Counted from the first letter of the stretch, positions 11,061-21,282 are shown. The stretch is DNA of 64,000 nt from Klebsiella sp. RHBSTW-00484 (GCF_013705725.1 NZ_CP055481.1:806001-870000); one strand, 5' to 3'. Program-made: numbers and translations. The notes: generated by a model from the sequence alone, not told the origin.

Positions 11061-11079
11061 TGATAATGATTATCATTAA
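11061..11079 (-). promoter_or_regulatory. Fur box upstream of zupT
   Basis: TGATAATGATTATCATTA (from 11061) is a strong match to the Fur consensus GATAATGATAATCATTATC. It lies 15 bp from the zupT start codon, where a bound repressor would cover the promoter or initial transcribed region. The match is visible directly; regulation by Fur is inferred. Confidence 0.75.
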
Positions 11080-11241
11080 TAGTATCTGTATTAATTGACG
11101 ATCGCGAGAGGAAGAATTAACTCTTTACCACCTCTTACATTCAAATTTTCTGACGATCATCATCATGCTTATCAGAGTTTATCCTGCAGCAAAAGCGCGT
11201 AATGTGAATACATCAAATTCATCTGAATTAAGGATATCATC

Positions 11242-12033
11242 ATGTCCCGTACCCGTATGCCCGCGCTGTTTTTAGGTCATGGCAGCCCAATGAATGTGCT
11301 GGAAGATAACATCTACACTCGCGCCTGGCGCCACTTGGGTGAAGCGCTACCGCGACCAAAAGCGATTGTGGTGATTTCTGCGCACTGGTTCACGCGCGGT
11401 ACGGGAGTGACCGCGATGGAAGCACCGAAAACCATTCATGATTTTGGCGGCTTCCCGCAGGCGCTATATGATACGCATTACCCGGCACCGGGTTCTCCTC
11501 AACTGGCGCAGCGCCTGGTTGAGTTACTGGCGCCAGTACCAGTGACGCTGGATAAAGAGGCCTGGGGGTTTGATCACGGTTCGTGGGGCGTGCTGATTAA
11601 GATGCATCCAGATGCAGATATTCCGATGGTACAGTTGAGCATTGATAGTACTAAACCCGCGGCCTGGCATCTGGAAATGGGGCGCAAGCTGGCGCAACTT
11701 CGCGATGAGGGCATTATGCTGATCGCGAGCGGTAACGTGGTGCATAACCTGCGTACCGCGCGTTGGCATGGTGAAAGCACGTCATATCCCTGGGCTGAGT
11801 CGTTTAATGATTACGTGAAAGCGAACCTGACCTGGAAAGGACCGGTTGCTGAACATCCGTTGGTGAACTATCTGGCGCATGAAGGCGGATCGCTATCCAA
11901 CCCGACCGCAGACCACTTCCTGCCGCTGCTTTATGTCCTGGGGGCGTGGGATGGTGAAGAATCGATTACTATTCCGGTTGAAGGAATTGAGATGGGGTCG
12001 CTCAGCATGCTGTCAGTGGTGATTGGTGCTTAA
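11242..12033 (+). CDS. ygiD: 4,5-DOPA extradiol dioxygenase-like protein YgiD
   Basis: This 263-residue protein belongs to the LigB/DODA family of extradiol ring-cleavage dioxygenases; the E. coli member cleaves L-DOPA in vitro. Metal-ligand histidines lie in GHGSPMN (near residue 13) and SAHWFTRG (near 49), with further family motifs at FDHGSWG and SGNVVHN. E. coli YgiD is a few residues longer. TTAAGGA lies upstream of the ATG. The physiological substrate is unknown. Confidence 0.92.
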   Translation: MSRTRMPALFLGHGSPMNVLEDNIYTRAWRHLGEALPRPKAIVVISAHWFTRGTGVTAMEAPKTIHDFGGFPQALYDTHYPAPGSPQLAQRLVELLAPVPVTLDKEAWGFDHGSWGVLIKMHPDADIPMVQLSIDSTKPAAWHLEMGRKLAQLRDEGIMLIASGNVVHNLRTARWHGESTSYPWAESFNDYVKANLTWKGPVAEHPLVNYLAHEGGSLSNPTADHFLPLLYVLGAWDGEESITIPVEGIEMGSLSMLSVVIGA

Positions 12034-12042
12034 AGAAGTGAT

Positions 12043-12071
12043 AACCCCGACAGAGTCATGCTGTCGGGGTT
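12043..12071. terminator. Bidirectional terminator between ygiD and ygiC
   Basis: A perfect 10-bp stem, AACCCCGACA (12043-12052) and TGTCGGGGTT (12062-12071), separates the two converging genes. There is no long T run, but position and stem strength support termination. Confidence 0.75.
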
Positions 12072-12076
12072 AGGTG

Positions 12077-13237
12077 TTACTCAGTGAAAACGTGCGGATA
12101 GAAACGCGACAGATCCTGGGTAATCAACGCCCGGTCTTCGCGAATACCGATCCCCGCAGGTTGATCGTTAATCAGCCAGCTACCGATGAGCGTGTAGCTA
12201 TCGCCAAACTTTGGCAGCGTGTAGAACTCCTGCACGATGGTGCCTTCTTCACCGTACGGACCTTCTACTGCTTCTACTACTTTGCCGTTTTCTACGATAG
12301 AGACGTTAGCACCTTCGCGGGAGAAGATCGGCTTAATGACGTACTTCTCCATCTCCGGATGCGCATCTTCGCTGAAGTAAGCCGCCAGCAGATTGGGATG
12401 ATTCGGGAACATCTCCCACAGCAACGGCAGCAATGCTTTGTTGGAAATGATGCTCTTCCATGCTGGTTCCAGCCAGCGAACGCCAGCATCTTCCAGTTTG
12501 GTAGAGAACACTTCGCGCAGCATATACTCCCACGGATAGAGCTTGAACAAATTACCAATCACTTGGTCCTGCTGATCGGTAAACTGACCTTTTTCGCCCA
12601 AACCAATTTCTTCGATATAGAGGAATTCGGTCGCTACACCCGCTTCTGCGGCACAGTCCTGCAGATACTGCACGGTGCCGCGATCTTCAATGGTATCGCG
12701 GCAACAGGCCATATGCAGATACTGGAAACCGAACTGTTCGCGCAGCTCGCTGAATCGCTCAATCAGCTTCTCCTGCAGACTGTTGAACTGGTCGCTGCCT
12801 GGTGGCAGCAAGCCTGCATTCTGCTGGTCTTCCATCCAGATCCATTGGAAGAAAGCAGCTTCGTATAGAGACGTTGGCGTATCGGCGTTATTCTCCAGCA
12901 GCTTCGGTTCACCCACACCGTCCCAGGCCAGATCGAGACGCGAGTACAGCGAGGGCTGATTGGTTTTCCACGACTGGCGCACGAATCCCCAGGTATGTTT
13001 GGGGATGCGGAATTTGGCCATGAGGTCATCGCTGGCGATGACCTTCTCCACAGCCTGCAAGCACATCTGATGTAGCTCAGCGGTAACGTCTTCAAGCTTG
13101 TCAACCTGCGCCAGCGTCAGTTTGTAATAGGCCTCTTCGCTCCAGTACGGCTCGCCGTACATGGTGTGAAAGTTAAAGCCATATTCTGTTGCCTTTTCAC
13201 GCCAGTCCGGGCGCTCGGTAATGCTGATTCTTTCCAT
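12077..13237 (-). CDS. ygiC: ATP-grasp ligase-like protein YgiC
   Basis: This 386-residue protein is homologous to the C-terminal synthetase domain of glutathionylspermidine synthase, an ATP-grasp fold. Features shared with that domain include [30 protein letters not shown] and a C-terminal nucleotide-binding segment. It is a free-standing ligase whose substrates are not established. It follows ygiB after 5 bp in the tolC-ygiB-ygiC unit. Full-length Gss occurs separately at about 53-55 kb. Confidence 0.9.
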   Translation of the reverse strand: MERISITERPDWREKATEYGFNFHTMYGEPYWSEEAYYKLTLAQVDKLEDVTAELHQMCLQAVEKVIASDDLMAKFRIPKHTWGFVRQSWKTNQPSLYSRLDLAWDGVGEPKLLENNADTPTSLYEAAFFQWIWMEDQQNAGLLPPGSDQFNSLQEKLIERFSELREQFGFQYLHMACCRDTIEDRGTVQYLQDCAAEAGVATEFLYIEEIGLGEKGQFTDQQDQVIGNLFKLYPWEYMLREVFSTKLEDAGVRWLEPAWKSIISNKALLPLLWEMFPNHPNLLAAYFSEDAHPEMEKYVIKPIFSREGANVSIVENGKVVEAVEGPYGEEGTIVQEFYTLPKFGDSYTLIGSWLINDQPAGIGIREDRALITQDLSRFYPHVFTE

Positions 13238-13242
13238 GTTGC

Positions 13243-13911
13243 TTAGCCGCCCATTGAGCGCGAAGAAGAAGAGCTTGCTGAGCTGCGCTGCATTGTTGAT
13301 TGCTTAGCGACTGAGTCGCCGAAGCCGCCGCGCGTCACTGTGTTGGTGGTGGCCGGTTTCGGTGCCATCGCAGTTTTGGGTACGTTCATGGTACGGCCCG
13401 GCTGCGCCGCGCCGTAGCTCTTACCGCCTGCATCGGTGTATTTACCGTAGGCTGGGCTGGCCGGGTTTTTCGAGCTAAACAGAGGCTGCTGTGCGCCCAT
13501 TCCGCCGCCCATCATTCGGCCCATCATGTAACCTGCCATCAGCGGCATCCAGAAGCTGCCGCTGCTTTGCGCCTGCGCCTGGTTTTCCGGAGCCATGCCC
13601 GCCTGAGCTGGCGTCTGCTGGCATTGGCCTTCGCCAAATTCGGCTACGCAATCTTCACGAGTTGCATATTTCGGTGCGGTACGTTCAGCTTCCTTGACCG
13701 CATTCGTGTAAGCGGTGGTGCACTCTGCTGCTTTGCTCGGGTTTGCGGCAGAGCAGTCGTCGGCGTTCTGATACAGAGAAACCGTCTCATCGCTTTGTTC
13801 ACAACCGGCGAGCATAAATACGGCCGTAACGGCAAGGGCGACCGGCGTTAAATGGCGTGCGCTCCAGCTTTTGCGGAAGGAGGCGTGATTAATATTTTTT
13901 GTCCGTTTCAT
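13243..13911 (-). CDS. ygiB: Lipoprotein YgiB, DUF1190
   Basis: The 222-residue protein has a basic N-terminus, a hydrophobic segment ([10 protein letters not shown]) and a lipobox LAGC, so it is probably a lipoprotein acylated at Cys36. The mature part contains [24 protein letters not shown] cysteine motifs, a Gly/Met stretch ([12 protein letters not shown]) and a Ser-rich tail. The function is unknown. Its place between tolC and ygiC is conserved in enteric bacteria and suggests an envelope-related role. Confidence 0.88.
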   Translation of the reverse strand: MKRTKNINHASFRKSWSARHLTPVALAVTAVFMLAGCEQSDETVSLYQNADDCSAANPSKAAECTTAYTNAVKEAERTAPKYATREDCVAEFGEGQCQQTPAQAGMAPENQAQAQSSGSFWMPLMAGYMMGRMMGGGMGAQQPLFSSKNPASPAYGKYTDAGGKSYGAAQPGRTMNVPKTAMAPKPATTNTVTRGGFGDSVAKQSTMQRSSASSSSSRSMGG

Positions 13912-14031
13912 GTTTGTCTTCCTGGACCCAGTGGTATGCGTTTTGTTAACGCTCAGGATAGAGGATGAGTGGTGGAAAATGAAGCGAAGAGGGGCGGAAA
14001 GCAGGAGATCTTTACGTTGCCTTACGTTTAA

Positions 14032-14063
14032 CGCTTCGCTTACCCGGCTGGATAAGCGAAGCG
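14032..14063 (-). terminator. Strong hairpin between tolC and ygiB
   Basis: A perfect 11-bp inverted repeat, CGCTTCGCTTA (14032-14042) and TAAGCGAAGCG (14053-14063), with a 10-nt loop lies 19 bp after the tolC stop. There is no clear U run on the minus strand, so it may attenuate transcription or stabilise the tolC mRNA 3' end. Confidence 0.55.
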
Positions 14064-14081
14064 CGTACTACGCAAGACTGA

Positions 14082-15542
14082 TTACTGGCGGAACGGATTG
14101 CTGCCGCTGGTACTGGTGGTGCGTGCTGATGCGGGTTTTGCTGCGGCGGTATTGCTATAGCCGTCAGCGCTGGCATCCTGCTGCGGGTTTTCCGGCGCGA
14201 CGCTATCTGGTGAGGTTGGAATAGCTTTGCCCAATGTATTGTTGAGCGCAACCAGGTCCTGCTCGTTCAGCGTACCGAGTGCAGATTTGATGTTCAGTTC
14301 GTTAATCAGATAGTTATAACGCGCGCTGGAGAGCTGTTGTTTGGCGTTGTACAGCGTAGTGGTCGCATCCAACACATCAACGATGGTACGGGTACCAACC
14401 GAATAACCGGCTTCCATCGCATCCAATGAGCTCTGAGCGGAAACCACGGCCTGTTTGTAAGCGTTGATGCTACTGATCGATGCATTCACGTTGTTAAACG
14501 AGGAACGAACGGTCTGCACGACGCTACGGTGGGCGCTTTCCAACTGTTCGCTGGCACCAACGAAGTTGTATTGTGCTTGTTTAACCTGGGAGTTAACCAT
14601 TCCACCCTGGTAAAGCGGCAGTGAGAAGCTCAGGCCGATTTTGTTCTGCCCAGCATCGTTGTCACGGTTTACGCTATTCGAACCGCTGTAGCGGTTATTT
14701 GATACCCCGCTGGAGGCGTTCAAATTCAGGGTCGGCAGATGACCATCCTGCGCTTGACGAATCTGCTCGCGCGCCAGGTCCTGGCTCAGACGAGCCTGCA
14801 GCAGCGACAGGTTGCGGTTTTCCGCTTCCTTCAGTAGCGCGTTGACCGCAGACGGCTTGTTGGTTTTAAAACCGTCGACGTTCAGCGAGGCCAGTTCCGG
14901 ATAGTAGTTACCGGTGACCTGGCGCAGTTCTTCCACTGCGTTATCGAGGTCGTTACGCGCGGTGACTTCATTCGCCAATACGGAGTCGTACTGTGAACGG
15001 GCGTTTTGCACGTCGGTGATGGCAACCAGGCCCACGTTAAAACGTTGGGTGGTCTGATCTAACTGGCGGTAAATGGCCTGTTTCTGCGCTTCGGTATAGG
15101 AGAGCGTATCGATAGCAGCCAGAACTTTAAAATAGGCCGTTGCGGTGTTCAGGATCAGCGTTTGTTGATCCGTCTGATAAGTGACGTCCTGAATACCGGC
15201 GGTTTTTTCCTGCAGCGTCAGAGAACGCCATTTCGACATATCGAACAGAACCTGCGTTAACTGCAACGCGCCGCTGGTGACGTTGGAATTCTGGTCTTTA
15301 GAATCACGAAAGCCATTAGTATAGGTGTAATCCGCACCCAGACCGAGCTGTGGTAGTAATGGGCTACGCGCTTCGTTGATCTTTTCGAATGCGGCATCAC
15401 GATCGGCTGCTGATTTACGCAGATCAGGGTTACTGATACGCGCCTGCTGATAAACCTGCATCAGGTTTTCTGCCTGGCTCATGGCACTGAAGCCAGTCAG
15501 GCCCAGGCCGATAAGGATGGGAAAGAGTTTCTTCATTTGCAT
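14082..15542 (-). CDS. tolC: Outer membrane efflux/secretion channel TolC
   Basis: TolC is the trimeric outer-membrane channel-tunnel for AcrAB-type drug efflux and type I secretion. The 486-residue protein has a signal peptide ending near SQAEN (residues 1-24). The mature protein holds the two duplicated helical-hairpin/beta repeats of the outer-membrane efflux family (about 25-240 and 241-450), with a low-complexity Ser/Thr/Gly tail. It is slightly shorter than the E. coli precursor. It is first in the tolC-ygiB-ygiC unit and divergent from nudF. Confidence 0.97.
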   Translation of the reverse strand: MQMKKLFPILIGLGLTGFSAMSQAENLMQVYQQARISNPDLRKSAADRDAAFEKINEARSPLLPQLGLGADYTYTNGFRDSKDQNSNVTSGALQLTQVLFDMSKWRSLTLQEKTAGIQDVTYQTDQQTLILNTATAYFKVLAAIDTLSYTEAQKQAIYRQLDQTTQRFNVGLVAITDVQNARSQYDSVLANEVTARNDLDNAVEELRQVTGNYYPELASLNVDGFKTNKPSAVNALLKEAENRNLSLLQARLSQDLAREQIRQAQDGHLPTLNLNASSGVSNNRYSGSNSVNRDNDAGQNKIGLSFSLPLYQGGMVNSQVKQAQYNFVGASEQLESAHRSVVQTVRSSFNNVNASISSINAYKQAVVSAQSSLDAMEAGYSVGTRTIVDVLDATTTLYNAKQQLSSARYNYLINELNIKSALGTLNEQDLVALNNTLGKAIPTSPDSVAPENPQQDASADGYSNTAAAKPASARTTSTSGSNPFRQ

Positions 15543-15731
15543 TCCTTGTTGTGAAGCATTTAGCGCTACTCAAATTCTAAAAATAATCGCTGATTGTATA
15601 GAGTCTGTTACCGTAAAAAGTTGGCGTTATGTGCCATGGGGCGGTAATTTGCACCAATCTAACATACGGGCCATAAAACGGTAGCCACATGCCCTATAAA
15701 TTCATAACTTCATATTCTACAGGATATCGAA

Positions 15732-16364
15732 ATGCGTGACGTCAATCAGCAGGGGATTACCTTCTCTAAAAACGATGTAGAAATTATTGCACGCGAAACG
15801 CTTTATCGCGGTTTTTTTTCGCTCGATTTATACCGTTTTCGCCATCGCTTGTTTAATGGTGGCATGAGTGGTGAAGTGACCCGCGAAATTTTTGAGCGCG
15901 GGCACGCCGCAGTCTTGCTACCCTTTGACCCGGTGCGTGATGAAGTCGTGCTTGTCGAGCAGATCCGCATTGCCGCGTATGATACTAGCGAGAGCCCGTG
16001 GTTGCTCGAGATGGTCGCCGGTATGATAGAAGAAGGAGAGTCTGCTGAAGATGTCGCCCGCCGTGAAGCGGTTGAAGAGGCGGGACTTGATGTTGGGCGA
16101 GTAAAACCGGTCCTGAGCTATCTGGCGAGCCCCGGCGGTACCAGCGAAAGGCTATCCATCCTGGTCGGCGAAGTGGATGCGACGACGGCAAAAGGAATTC
16201 ATGGACTGGCCGACGAAAATGAAGATATTCGGGTACATGTGGTGAGTCGGGAGCAGGCTTACCAGTGGGTGGAAGAGGGGAAGATCGACAACGCGGCCTC
16301 TGTCATCGCGCTGCAATGGCTGCAATTGCATTATCACAATTTACGAAATGAGTGGACAAAATGA
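15732..16364 (+). CDS. nudF: ADP-ribose pyrophosphatase
   Basis: NudF hydrolyses ADP-ribose to AMP and ribose 5-phosphate. The 210-residue protein contains a complete Nudix box, with [20 protein letters not shown] at residues around 97-116 matching GX5EX7REUXEE. The family's N-terminal segment, which swaps between dimer subunits, precedes it. It begins the nudF-yqiB-cpdA-yqiA-parE run. Its stop codon overlaps the yqiB start as ATGA, which indicates translational coupling. Confidence 0.95.
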   Translation: MRDVNQQGITFSKNDVEIIARETLYRGFFSLDLYRFRHRLFNGGMSGEVTREIFERGHAAVLLPFDPVRDEVVLVEQIRIAAYDTSESPWLLEMVAGMIEEGESAEDVARREAVEEAGLDVGRVKPVLSYLASPGGTSERLSILVGEVDATTAKGIHGLADENEDIRVHVVSREQAYQWVEEGKIDNAASVIALQWLQLHYHNLRNEWTK

Positions 16365-16783
16365 AGCGTTATACACCTGACTTCCCTGAAATGATGCGAC
16401 TGTGTGAAACCAATTTTGCTCAGTTGCGCCGCTTGCTGCCTCGAACGGATGCGGTGGGTGAGATGGCGAGTTATCAGGTGGGCAATGCGCAATACCGATT
16501 AACGATCGTCGAGTCGACCCGCTACACTACATTAGTGGCGATTGAGCAGACGGCGCCGTCGGTGAGCTACTGGAGCCTGCCGTCAATGACGGTACGACTC
16601 TATCACGACGCAATGGTCGCTGAAGTGTGTTCAAGTCAGCAGATCTTTCGCTTCAAAGCGCGGTATGATTATCCTAATAAAAAGTTGCATCAACGCGACG
16701 AAAAGCATCAAATTAATCAGTTTCTGGCCGACTGGCTGCGTTACTGTTTAGCACATGGAGCGATGGCGATTCCGGTTTGTTAG
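16361..16783 (+). CDS. yqiB: YqiB, DUF1249 protein
   Basis: This 140-residue protein belongs to the DUF1249 family, which has no known function. It is strongly conserved, for example [20 protein letters not shown] and [21 protein letters not shown] take the ATG at 16361, which overlaps the nudF stop; a GTG three codons upstream is less likely because family members begin [12 protein letters not shown]. It sits inside a run with nudF and cpdA, both nucleotide-cleaving enzymes. Confidence 0.9.
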   Translation: MKRYTPDFPEMMRLCETNFAQLRRLLPRTDAVGEMASYQVGNAQYRLTIVESTRYTTLVAIEQTAPSVSYWSLPSMTVRLYHDAMVAEVCSSQQIFRFKARYDYPNKKLHQRDEKHQINQFLADWLRYCLAHGAMAIPVC

Positions 16784-16807
16784 CGTCGTGAAACCTAAGG
16801 ACACCAT

Positions 16808-17635
16808 TTGGAAAGCCTGTTAAACCTACCTTTGGCTGGTGAGGCCAGAGTCAGGATCTTACAAATTACTGATACTCACCTGTTTGCTGAAAAACACGAA
16901 ACGCTGTTAGGCATCAATACCTGGGAAAGCTACCAGGCCGTGCTGGATGCCATCCACGCCTCACAGCGTGAATGCGACCTGATTGTTGCAACGGGCGATC
17001 TGGCGCAAGATCACTCTTCCGCGGCTTATCAGCATTTTGCTGAAGGCATCGCGAGTTTTGCTGCACCCTGCGTTTGGCTGCCGGGTAATCATGACTTCCA
17101 GCCAGCGATGTATAGCACGCTACAGGAATCCGGAATCTCCCCGGCTAAACGCGTATTACTGGGCGACCATTGGCAAATATTGCTGATGGACAGCCAGGTT
17201 TTCGGTGTCCCGCATGGCGAGCTGAGTGATTTTCAACTGGAGTGGCTTGAGCACAAGTTAGCCGAGGTGCCTGAGCGGTACACTTTGCTACTGTTACACC
17301 ACCATCCAGTGCCGTCGGGCTGTGGCTGGCTGGATCAACATAGTCTACGTAACGCCGGGGCGCTTGATTGCGCGCTGGCCGCTTTTCCTCGCGTTAAGCA
17401 TCTGCTGTGCGGTCATATTCACCAGGAGCTGGATCTTGACTGGAACGGGAGGCGAATGATGGCAACGCCATCGACCTGTGTGCAGTTTAAGCCGCATAGC
17501 GCTAACTTCATGCTGGATATCGTCTCTCCAGGCTGGCGCTGGCTGGAATTACATCCTGACGGCACGTTGACCACTGAAGTTTGTCGCCTTGAGGGCGTTA
17601 AATTTCACCCGGATATCGCTTCAGAAGGATACTGA
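16808..17635 (+). CDS. cpdA: 3',5'-cAMP phosphodiesterase CpdA
   Basis: CpdA hydrolyses cAMP to AMP and so tempers CRP signalling. The 275-residue protein is a class III phosphodiesterase of the calcineurin-like metallophosphoesterase superfamily. Metal-binding motifs appear in order: DTHLF (near residue 22), [16 protein letters not shown] and GHIHQ. The start is a TTG at 16808 with AAGGA seven bases upstream; I recall the same rare start in E. coli. The stop overlaps the yqiA ATG by one base. Confidence 0.95.
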   Translation: MESLLNLPLAGEARVRILQITDTHLFAEKHETLLGINTWESYQAVLDAIHASQRECDLIVATGDLAQDHSSAAYQHFAEGIASFAAPCVWLPGNHDFQPAMYSTLQESGISPAKRVLLGDHWQILLMDSQVFGVPHGELSDFQLEWLEHKLAEVPERYTLLLLHHHPVPSGCGWLDQHSLRNAGALDCALAAFPRVKHLLCGHIHQELDLDWNGRRMMATPSTCVQFKPHSANFMLDIVSPGWRWLELHPDGTLTTEVCRLEGVKFHPDIASEGY

Positions 17636-18210
17636 TGTCTACGCTTCTCTATCTGCACGGTTTTAATAGTTCACCGCGGTCGGCAAAAGCGACGGCGTTG
17701 AAGAATTGGCTGATGCAGACTTATCCTGATATCTCCATGGTGATACCGGAACTGCCCGTTTACCCCGCACAGGCTGCGGAGCATCTGGAAGCTCTGGTGC
17801 TGGAACACGGGGGAGAGCCGCTGGGCGTTGTCGGATCATCTTTGGGTGGATATTACGCAACCTGGCTATCGCAGTGTTTTATGCTGCCAGCGGTGGTGGT
17901 GAACCCTGCGATACGACCGTTTGAGCTACTGAACAATTTCCTCGGCCCCAATGAGAATCCGTACACAGGGCAGCAATATGTGCTAGAGTCTCGCCATATT
18001 TACGATCTTAAAGTCATGCAAATCGACCCGCTGGAAGCACCGGATTTAATCTGGTTACTACAGCAAACGGGTGATGAAGTGCTTGATTACCGCCAGGCCG
18101 TTGATTATTTCGCCTCCTGCCGTCAAACGGTAGAGGAGGGCGGTAATCACGCATTTGTTGGCTTTGAAGATCATTTCACTCAGATTATCGATTTTCTGGG
18201 CCTGCGTTAA
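17635..18210 (+). CDS. yqiA: Alpha/beta-hydrolase esterase YqiA
   Basis: This 191-residue protein is a compact alpha/beta hydrolase of the UPF0227 family; the E. coli protein has esterase activity on short acyl chains. The oxyanion segment YLHGFNSSP is at the N-terminus, the nucleophile serine is in VGSSLGGYY (near residue 66) and the likely catalytic histidine is in GGNHAF. It overlaps cpdA by one base and lies 30 bp before parE. Confidence 0.93.
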   Translation: MSTLLYLHGFNSSPRSAKATALKNWLMQTYPDISMVIPELPVYPAQAAEHLEALVLEHGGEPLGVVGSSLGGYYATWLSQCFMLPAVVVNPAIRPFELLNNFLGPNENPYTGQQYVLESRHIYDLKVMQIDPLEAPDLIWLLQQTGDEVLDYRQAVDYFASCRQTVEEGGNHAFVGFEDHFTQIIDFLGLR

Positions 18211-18240
18211 GCGGTTCAGAGCGACCTACGAATACACACC

Positions 18241-20136
18241 ATGACGCAATCTTCTTATAACGCTGATGCCATTGAGGTACTCACCGGGCTAGAGCCGGTT
18301 CGCCGCCGCCCTGGGATGTACACCGACACGACACGCCCTAACCATATGGGTCAGGAAGTTATTGATAACAGTGTGGATGAAGCACTGGCTGGTCACGCGA
18401 AACGCGTGGAGGTCATTCTTCATGCCGACCAATCGCTGGAGGTTATCGATGACGGACGCGGAATGCCGGTGGATATCCACCCTGAAGAAGGGGTTCCGGC
18501 TGTTGAGCTGATTCTTTGCCGTCTGCACGCGGGCGGTAAATTTTCTAATAAGAATTACCAGTTCTCCGGAGGTTTACACGGGGTCGGTATTTCGGTCGTC
18601 AACGCCTTGTCGAAACGCGTTGAGGTTAACGTGCGCCGTGACGGCCAAATCTACAGCATCGCCTTTGAAAACGGCGATAAAGTGGAAGACTTACACGTTT
18701 CCGGCACCGTCGGCAAACGCAACACCGGGACCAGCGTGCACTTCTGGCCGGACGAAAGCTTTTTTGATAGCCCGCGTTTTTCCGTCTCGCGTCTATCGCA
18801 TTTGTTAAAAGCCAAAGCGGTTCTGTGCCCTGGGGTCGAAATTGTCTTTCGTGACAAGGTCAATGATAGCGAGCAGCGTTGGTGCTATGCCGATGGCCTG
18901 ACTGACTATCTTTGTGAAGCCGTGAACGGCCTGCCGTTGCTGCCGGAAAAACCGTTCGTCGGCAATTTTTCTGGCGATACTGAAGCGGTAGACTGGGCGC
19001 TGTTGTGGCTGCCGGAAGGCGGTGAGCTGCTAACCGAAAGCTACGTCAACCTGATCCCGACCATGCAGGGCGGTACCCACGTTAACGGCCTGCGTCAGGG
19101 GTTGTTGGACGCGATGCGTGAGTTTTGCGAATACCGTAATATTCTGCCGCGCGGCGTGAAGCTGTCGGCGGAAGATATCTGGGAGCGCTGCGCTTACGTC
19201 CTCTCCGTGAAGATGCAAGATCCGCAGTTTGCCGGGCAGACCAAAGAGCGCCTTTCTTCGCGTCAGTGCGCGGCGTTTGTTTCTGGTGTGGTTAAAGATG
19301 CTTTCAGCCTGTGGCTAAACCAGAACGTACAGTCGGCGGAGCTGCTGGCGGAGATGGCTATCTCCAGTGCCCAGCGTCGTCTGCGTGCGGCGAAAAAAGT
19401 CGTACGTAAAAAGCTGACCAGTGGCCCGGCGCTACCCGGCAAGCTGGCGGACTGCACCGCGCAGGATCTGAATCGAACTGAACTGTTCCTTGTGGAAGGT
19501 GACTCCGCAGGCGGTTCCGCCAAGCAGGCGCGCGATCGCGAGTATCAGGCGATCATGCCGCTGAAAGGTAAAATCCTGAATACCTGGGAAGTCTCTTCTG
19601 ATGAAGTTCTGGCATCTCAGGAAGTGCATGATATTTCGGTCGCCATCGGTATCGATCCGGACAGCGACGACTTAAGCCAACTGCGCTACGGCAAGATTTG
19701 TATTCTGGCGGATGCGGACTCCGATGGTTTACATATCGCGACGCTGCTTTGTGCGCTGTTTGTCAGACACTTCCGCACGCTGGTGAAACACGGTCACGTC
19801 TACGTGGCGCTGCCGCCTCTATACCGTATCGACCTGGGTAAAGAGGTTTACTACGCGCTAACGGAAGAAGAGAAAGCGGGCGTGCTGGAGCAGCTCAAAC
19901 GCAAAAAGGGTAAACCGAACGTACAGCGCTTTAAAGGGCTGGGCGAGATGAACCCGTTACAGCTGCGCGAGACCACGCTGGATCCCAACACCCGTCGCCT
20001 GGTGCAGTTGATTGTCAGCGATGAGGACGAGCTGCAGACTACCGCTATGATGGATATGCTGTTGGCCAAGAAGCGTTCCGAAGATCGGCGTAACTGGCTA
20101 CAAGAAAAAGGCGATCTGGCCGAGTTGGATGGGTAA
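18241..20136 (+). CDS. parE: DNA topoisomerase IV subunit B
   Basis: ParE is the ATPase subunit of topoisomerase IV, which separates replicated chromosomes with ParC (encoded at 25757). The 631-residue protein has a GHKL ATPase domain (about 1-220: VIDNSVDEAL, DDGRGMPVD, GGLHGVGISVVNAL), a transducer domain and a TOPRIM domain with EGDSAGG (near residue 418) and DADSDGLHI. No obvious quinolone-resistance change is seen in the TOPRIM region. A terminator follows directly. Confidence 0.98.
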   Translation: MTQSSYNADAIEVLTGLEPVRRRPGMYTDTTRPNHMGQEVIDNSVDEALAGHAKRVEVILHADQSLEVIDDGRGMPVDIHPEEGVPAVELILCRLHAGGKFSNKNYQFSGGLHGVGISVVNALSKRVEVNVRRDGQIYSIAFENGDKVEDLHVSGTVGKRNTGTSVHFWPDESFFDSPRFSVSRLSHLLKAKAVLCPGVEIVFRDKVNDSEQRWCYADGLTDYLCEAVNGLPLLPEKPFVGNFSGDTEAVDWALLWLPEGGELLTESYVNLIPTMQGGTHVNGLRQGLLDAMREFCEYRNILPRGVKLSAEDIWERCAYVLSVKMQDPQFAGQTKERLSSRQCAAFVSGVVKDAFSLWLNQNVQSAELLAEMAISSAQRRLRAAKKVVRKKLTSGPALPGKLADCTAQDLNRTELFLVEGDSAGGSAKQARDREYQAIMPLKGKILNTWEVSSDEVLASQEVHDISVAIGIDPDSDDLSQLRYGKICILADADSDGLHIATLLCALFVRHFRTLVKHGHVYVALPPLYRIDLGKEVYYALTEEEKAGVLEQLKRKKGKPNVQRFKGLGEMNPLQLRETTLDPNTRRLVQLIVSDEDELQTTAMMDMLLAKKRSEDRRNWLQEKGDLAELDG

Positions 20137-20149
20137 TAAATAGTAAAAT

Positions 20150-20172
20150 GGCCGGTATAACCGGCCGATTTT
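20150..20172 (+). terminator. Terminator of parE
   Basis: Arms GGCCGGT (20150-20156) and ACCGGCC (20160-20166) have a 3-nt loop and are followed by GATTTTTT. It lies between converging parE and ygiN. Confidence 0.85.
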
Positions 20173-20180
20173 TTGATGGC

Positions 20181-20495
20181 TTAAATGCCCGATTCCAGAA
20201 TACGAATATTCATTTCCAGAACGTCGCCTTTAACGGCTTCACCGTAAGCTTTCATGTGCGGAGTTTGCAGGTGCGCTTCAAGATGTGCGACGCTTTCCCA
20301 CTGCTCAACCATCACGATGGAATCCGGTGATGTGGTTTGAAAACTGACGCCTGCGGCATGATCCACCAGCGGCGCATAGCCGTGGCAGCCTTCTTCCTGC
20401 AGAACAACCGGGGTAATCTTCGCAAACTGATCCAGTACCGCCTGACGATGGTGTTGGCCCGGACGAGTGCGAATTTCAGCGATTACTGTCAACAT
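20181..20495 (-). CDS. ygiN: Quinol monooxygenase YgiN
   Basis: YgiN is a small ferredoxin-like-fold (ABM family) quinol monooxygenase that works with MdaB in a proposed quinone redox cycle. The 104-residue protein starts MLTVIAEIRTRPG and contains VMVEQWESVAHLEAH. I chose the start at 20495 because it matches the family length; AAGGAG lies 11 nt upstream, and a longer frame adds 12 unconserved residues. mdaB is 99 bp upstream on the same strand. Confidence 0.93.
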   Translation of the reverse strand: MLTVIAEIRTRPGQHHRQAVLDQFAKITPVVLQEEGCHGYAPLVDHAAGVSFQTTSPDSIVMVEQWESVAHLEAHLQTPHMKAYGEAVKGDVLEMNIRILESGI

Positions 20496-20594
20496 GGTTA
20501 ACTCAACTCCTTCTGTGTGTATTCTCATCATACTTCGGGTCGCCGATTTTTTGACTGCTCAGCAAGCCGAATGACTTAGAACGTAAGCGTCTAG

Positions 20595-21176
20595 TTAACC
20601 AAAAATTTCTGCCAGATGCTTGCGATATTCTGCGGTATAACGCGGAACATCAGGCATTTTGATCACATCGTTGGCGATGAAGGTCGGCAGGGCGTTCATC
20701 CCAAGGAACTGGTTGGCTTTGTGGAACGGCAGATAAACGCCGTCGACGCCGACGCCGTGGAAGAACTGATCTTCATCGGTGAAAGCGTCCATTGGCGCGT
20801 TCCAGGTCAGGGATAACATGTACTTTTTGCCCTGAATCAGACCACCGGAACCGTATTTCTTGCTGGCGTCGGAACGGGTACGACCATCGCTGGCGTACAG
20901 GGCGCCATGGCCTTCGGTAAACACGTCGTCGATGTACTTTTTCACCGTCCACGGCGCGCCCATCCACCAGCCAGGCATCTGCCAGATAACCACATCGGCC
21001 CAGAGAAAATTCTGCACTTCTTCTTTAATATCGTATTCGCTCTCGGCGCGGACGACCTTAACATCATGCCCGGCGTCGCGCAGAAAACCATCCGCGACCT
21101 CGGTCAGGGTGTCATTCAGTTGGCCGTTAGAGTGGGCGAATTTTTTCGCGCCGTTGATAATCAGAATGTTGCTCAT
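20595..21176 (-). CDS. mdaB: NADPH:quinone oxidoreductase MdaB
   Basis: MdaB is an FAD-dependent two-electron quinone reductase of the flavodoxin-2 fold that protects against quinone redox cycling. The 193-residue protein has the N-terminal nucleotide-binding strand NILIINGAKKFAHS and the conserved VVIWQMPGWWMGAPW, with a C-terminal LPTFIANDVIKMPD. It lies upstream of ygiN, its redox partner, and downstream of qseC. Confidence 0.95.
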   Translation of the reverse strand: MSNILIINGAKKFAHSNGQLNDTLTEVADGFLRDAGHDVKVVRAESEYDIKEEVQNFLWADVVIWQMPGWWMGAPWTVKKYIDDVFTEGHGALYASDGRTRSDASKKYGSGGLIQGKKYMLSLTWNAPMDAFTDEDQFFHGVGVDGVYLPFHKANQFLGMNALPTFIANDVIKMPDVPRYTAEYRKHLAEIFG

Positions 21177-21282
21177 TTTTTATCCTCAAGATTGCAATTT
21201 TGTCGCTGATTTTACCCCGCAGGGTGAAGCGGTAAAATGAGCAAAATGTGCAAAGTCTTTTGCTTTTTTAGCAATAATACCG

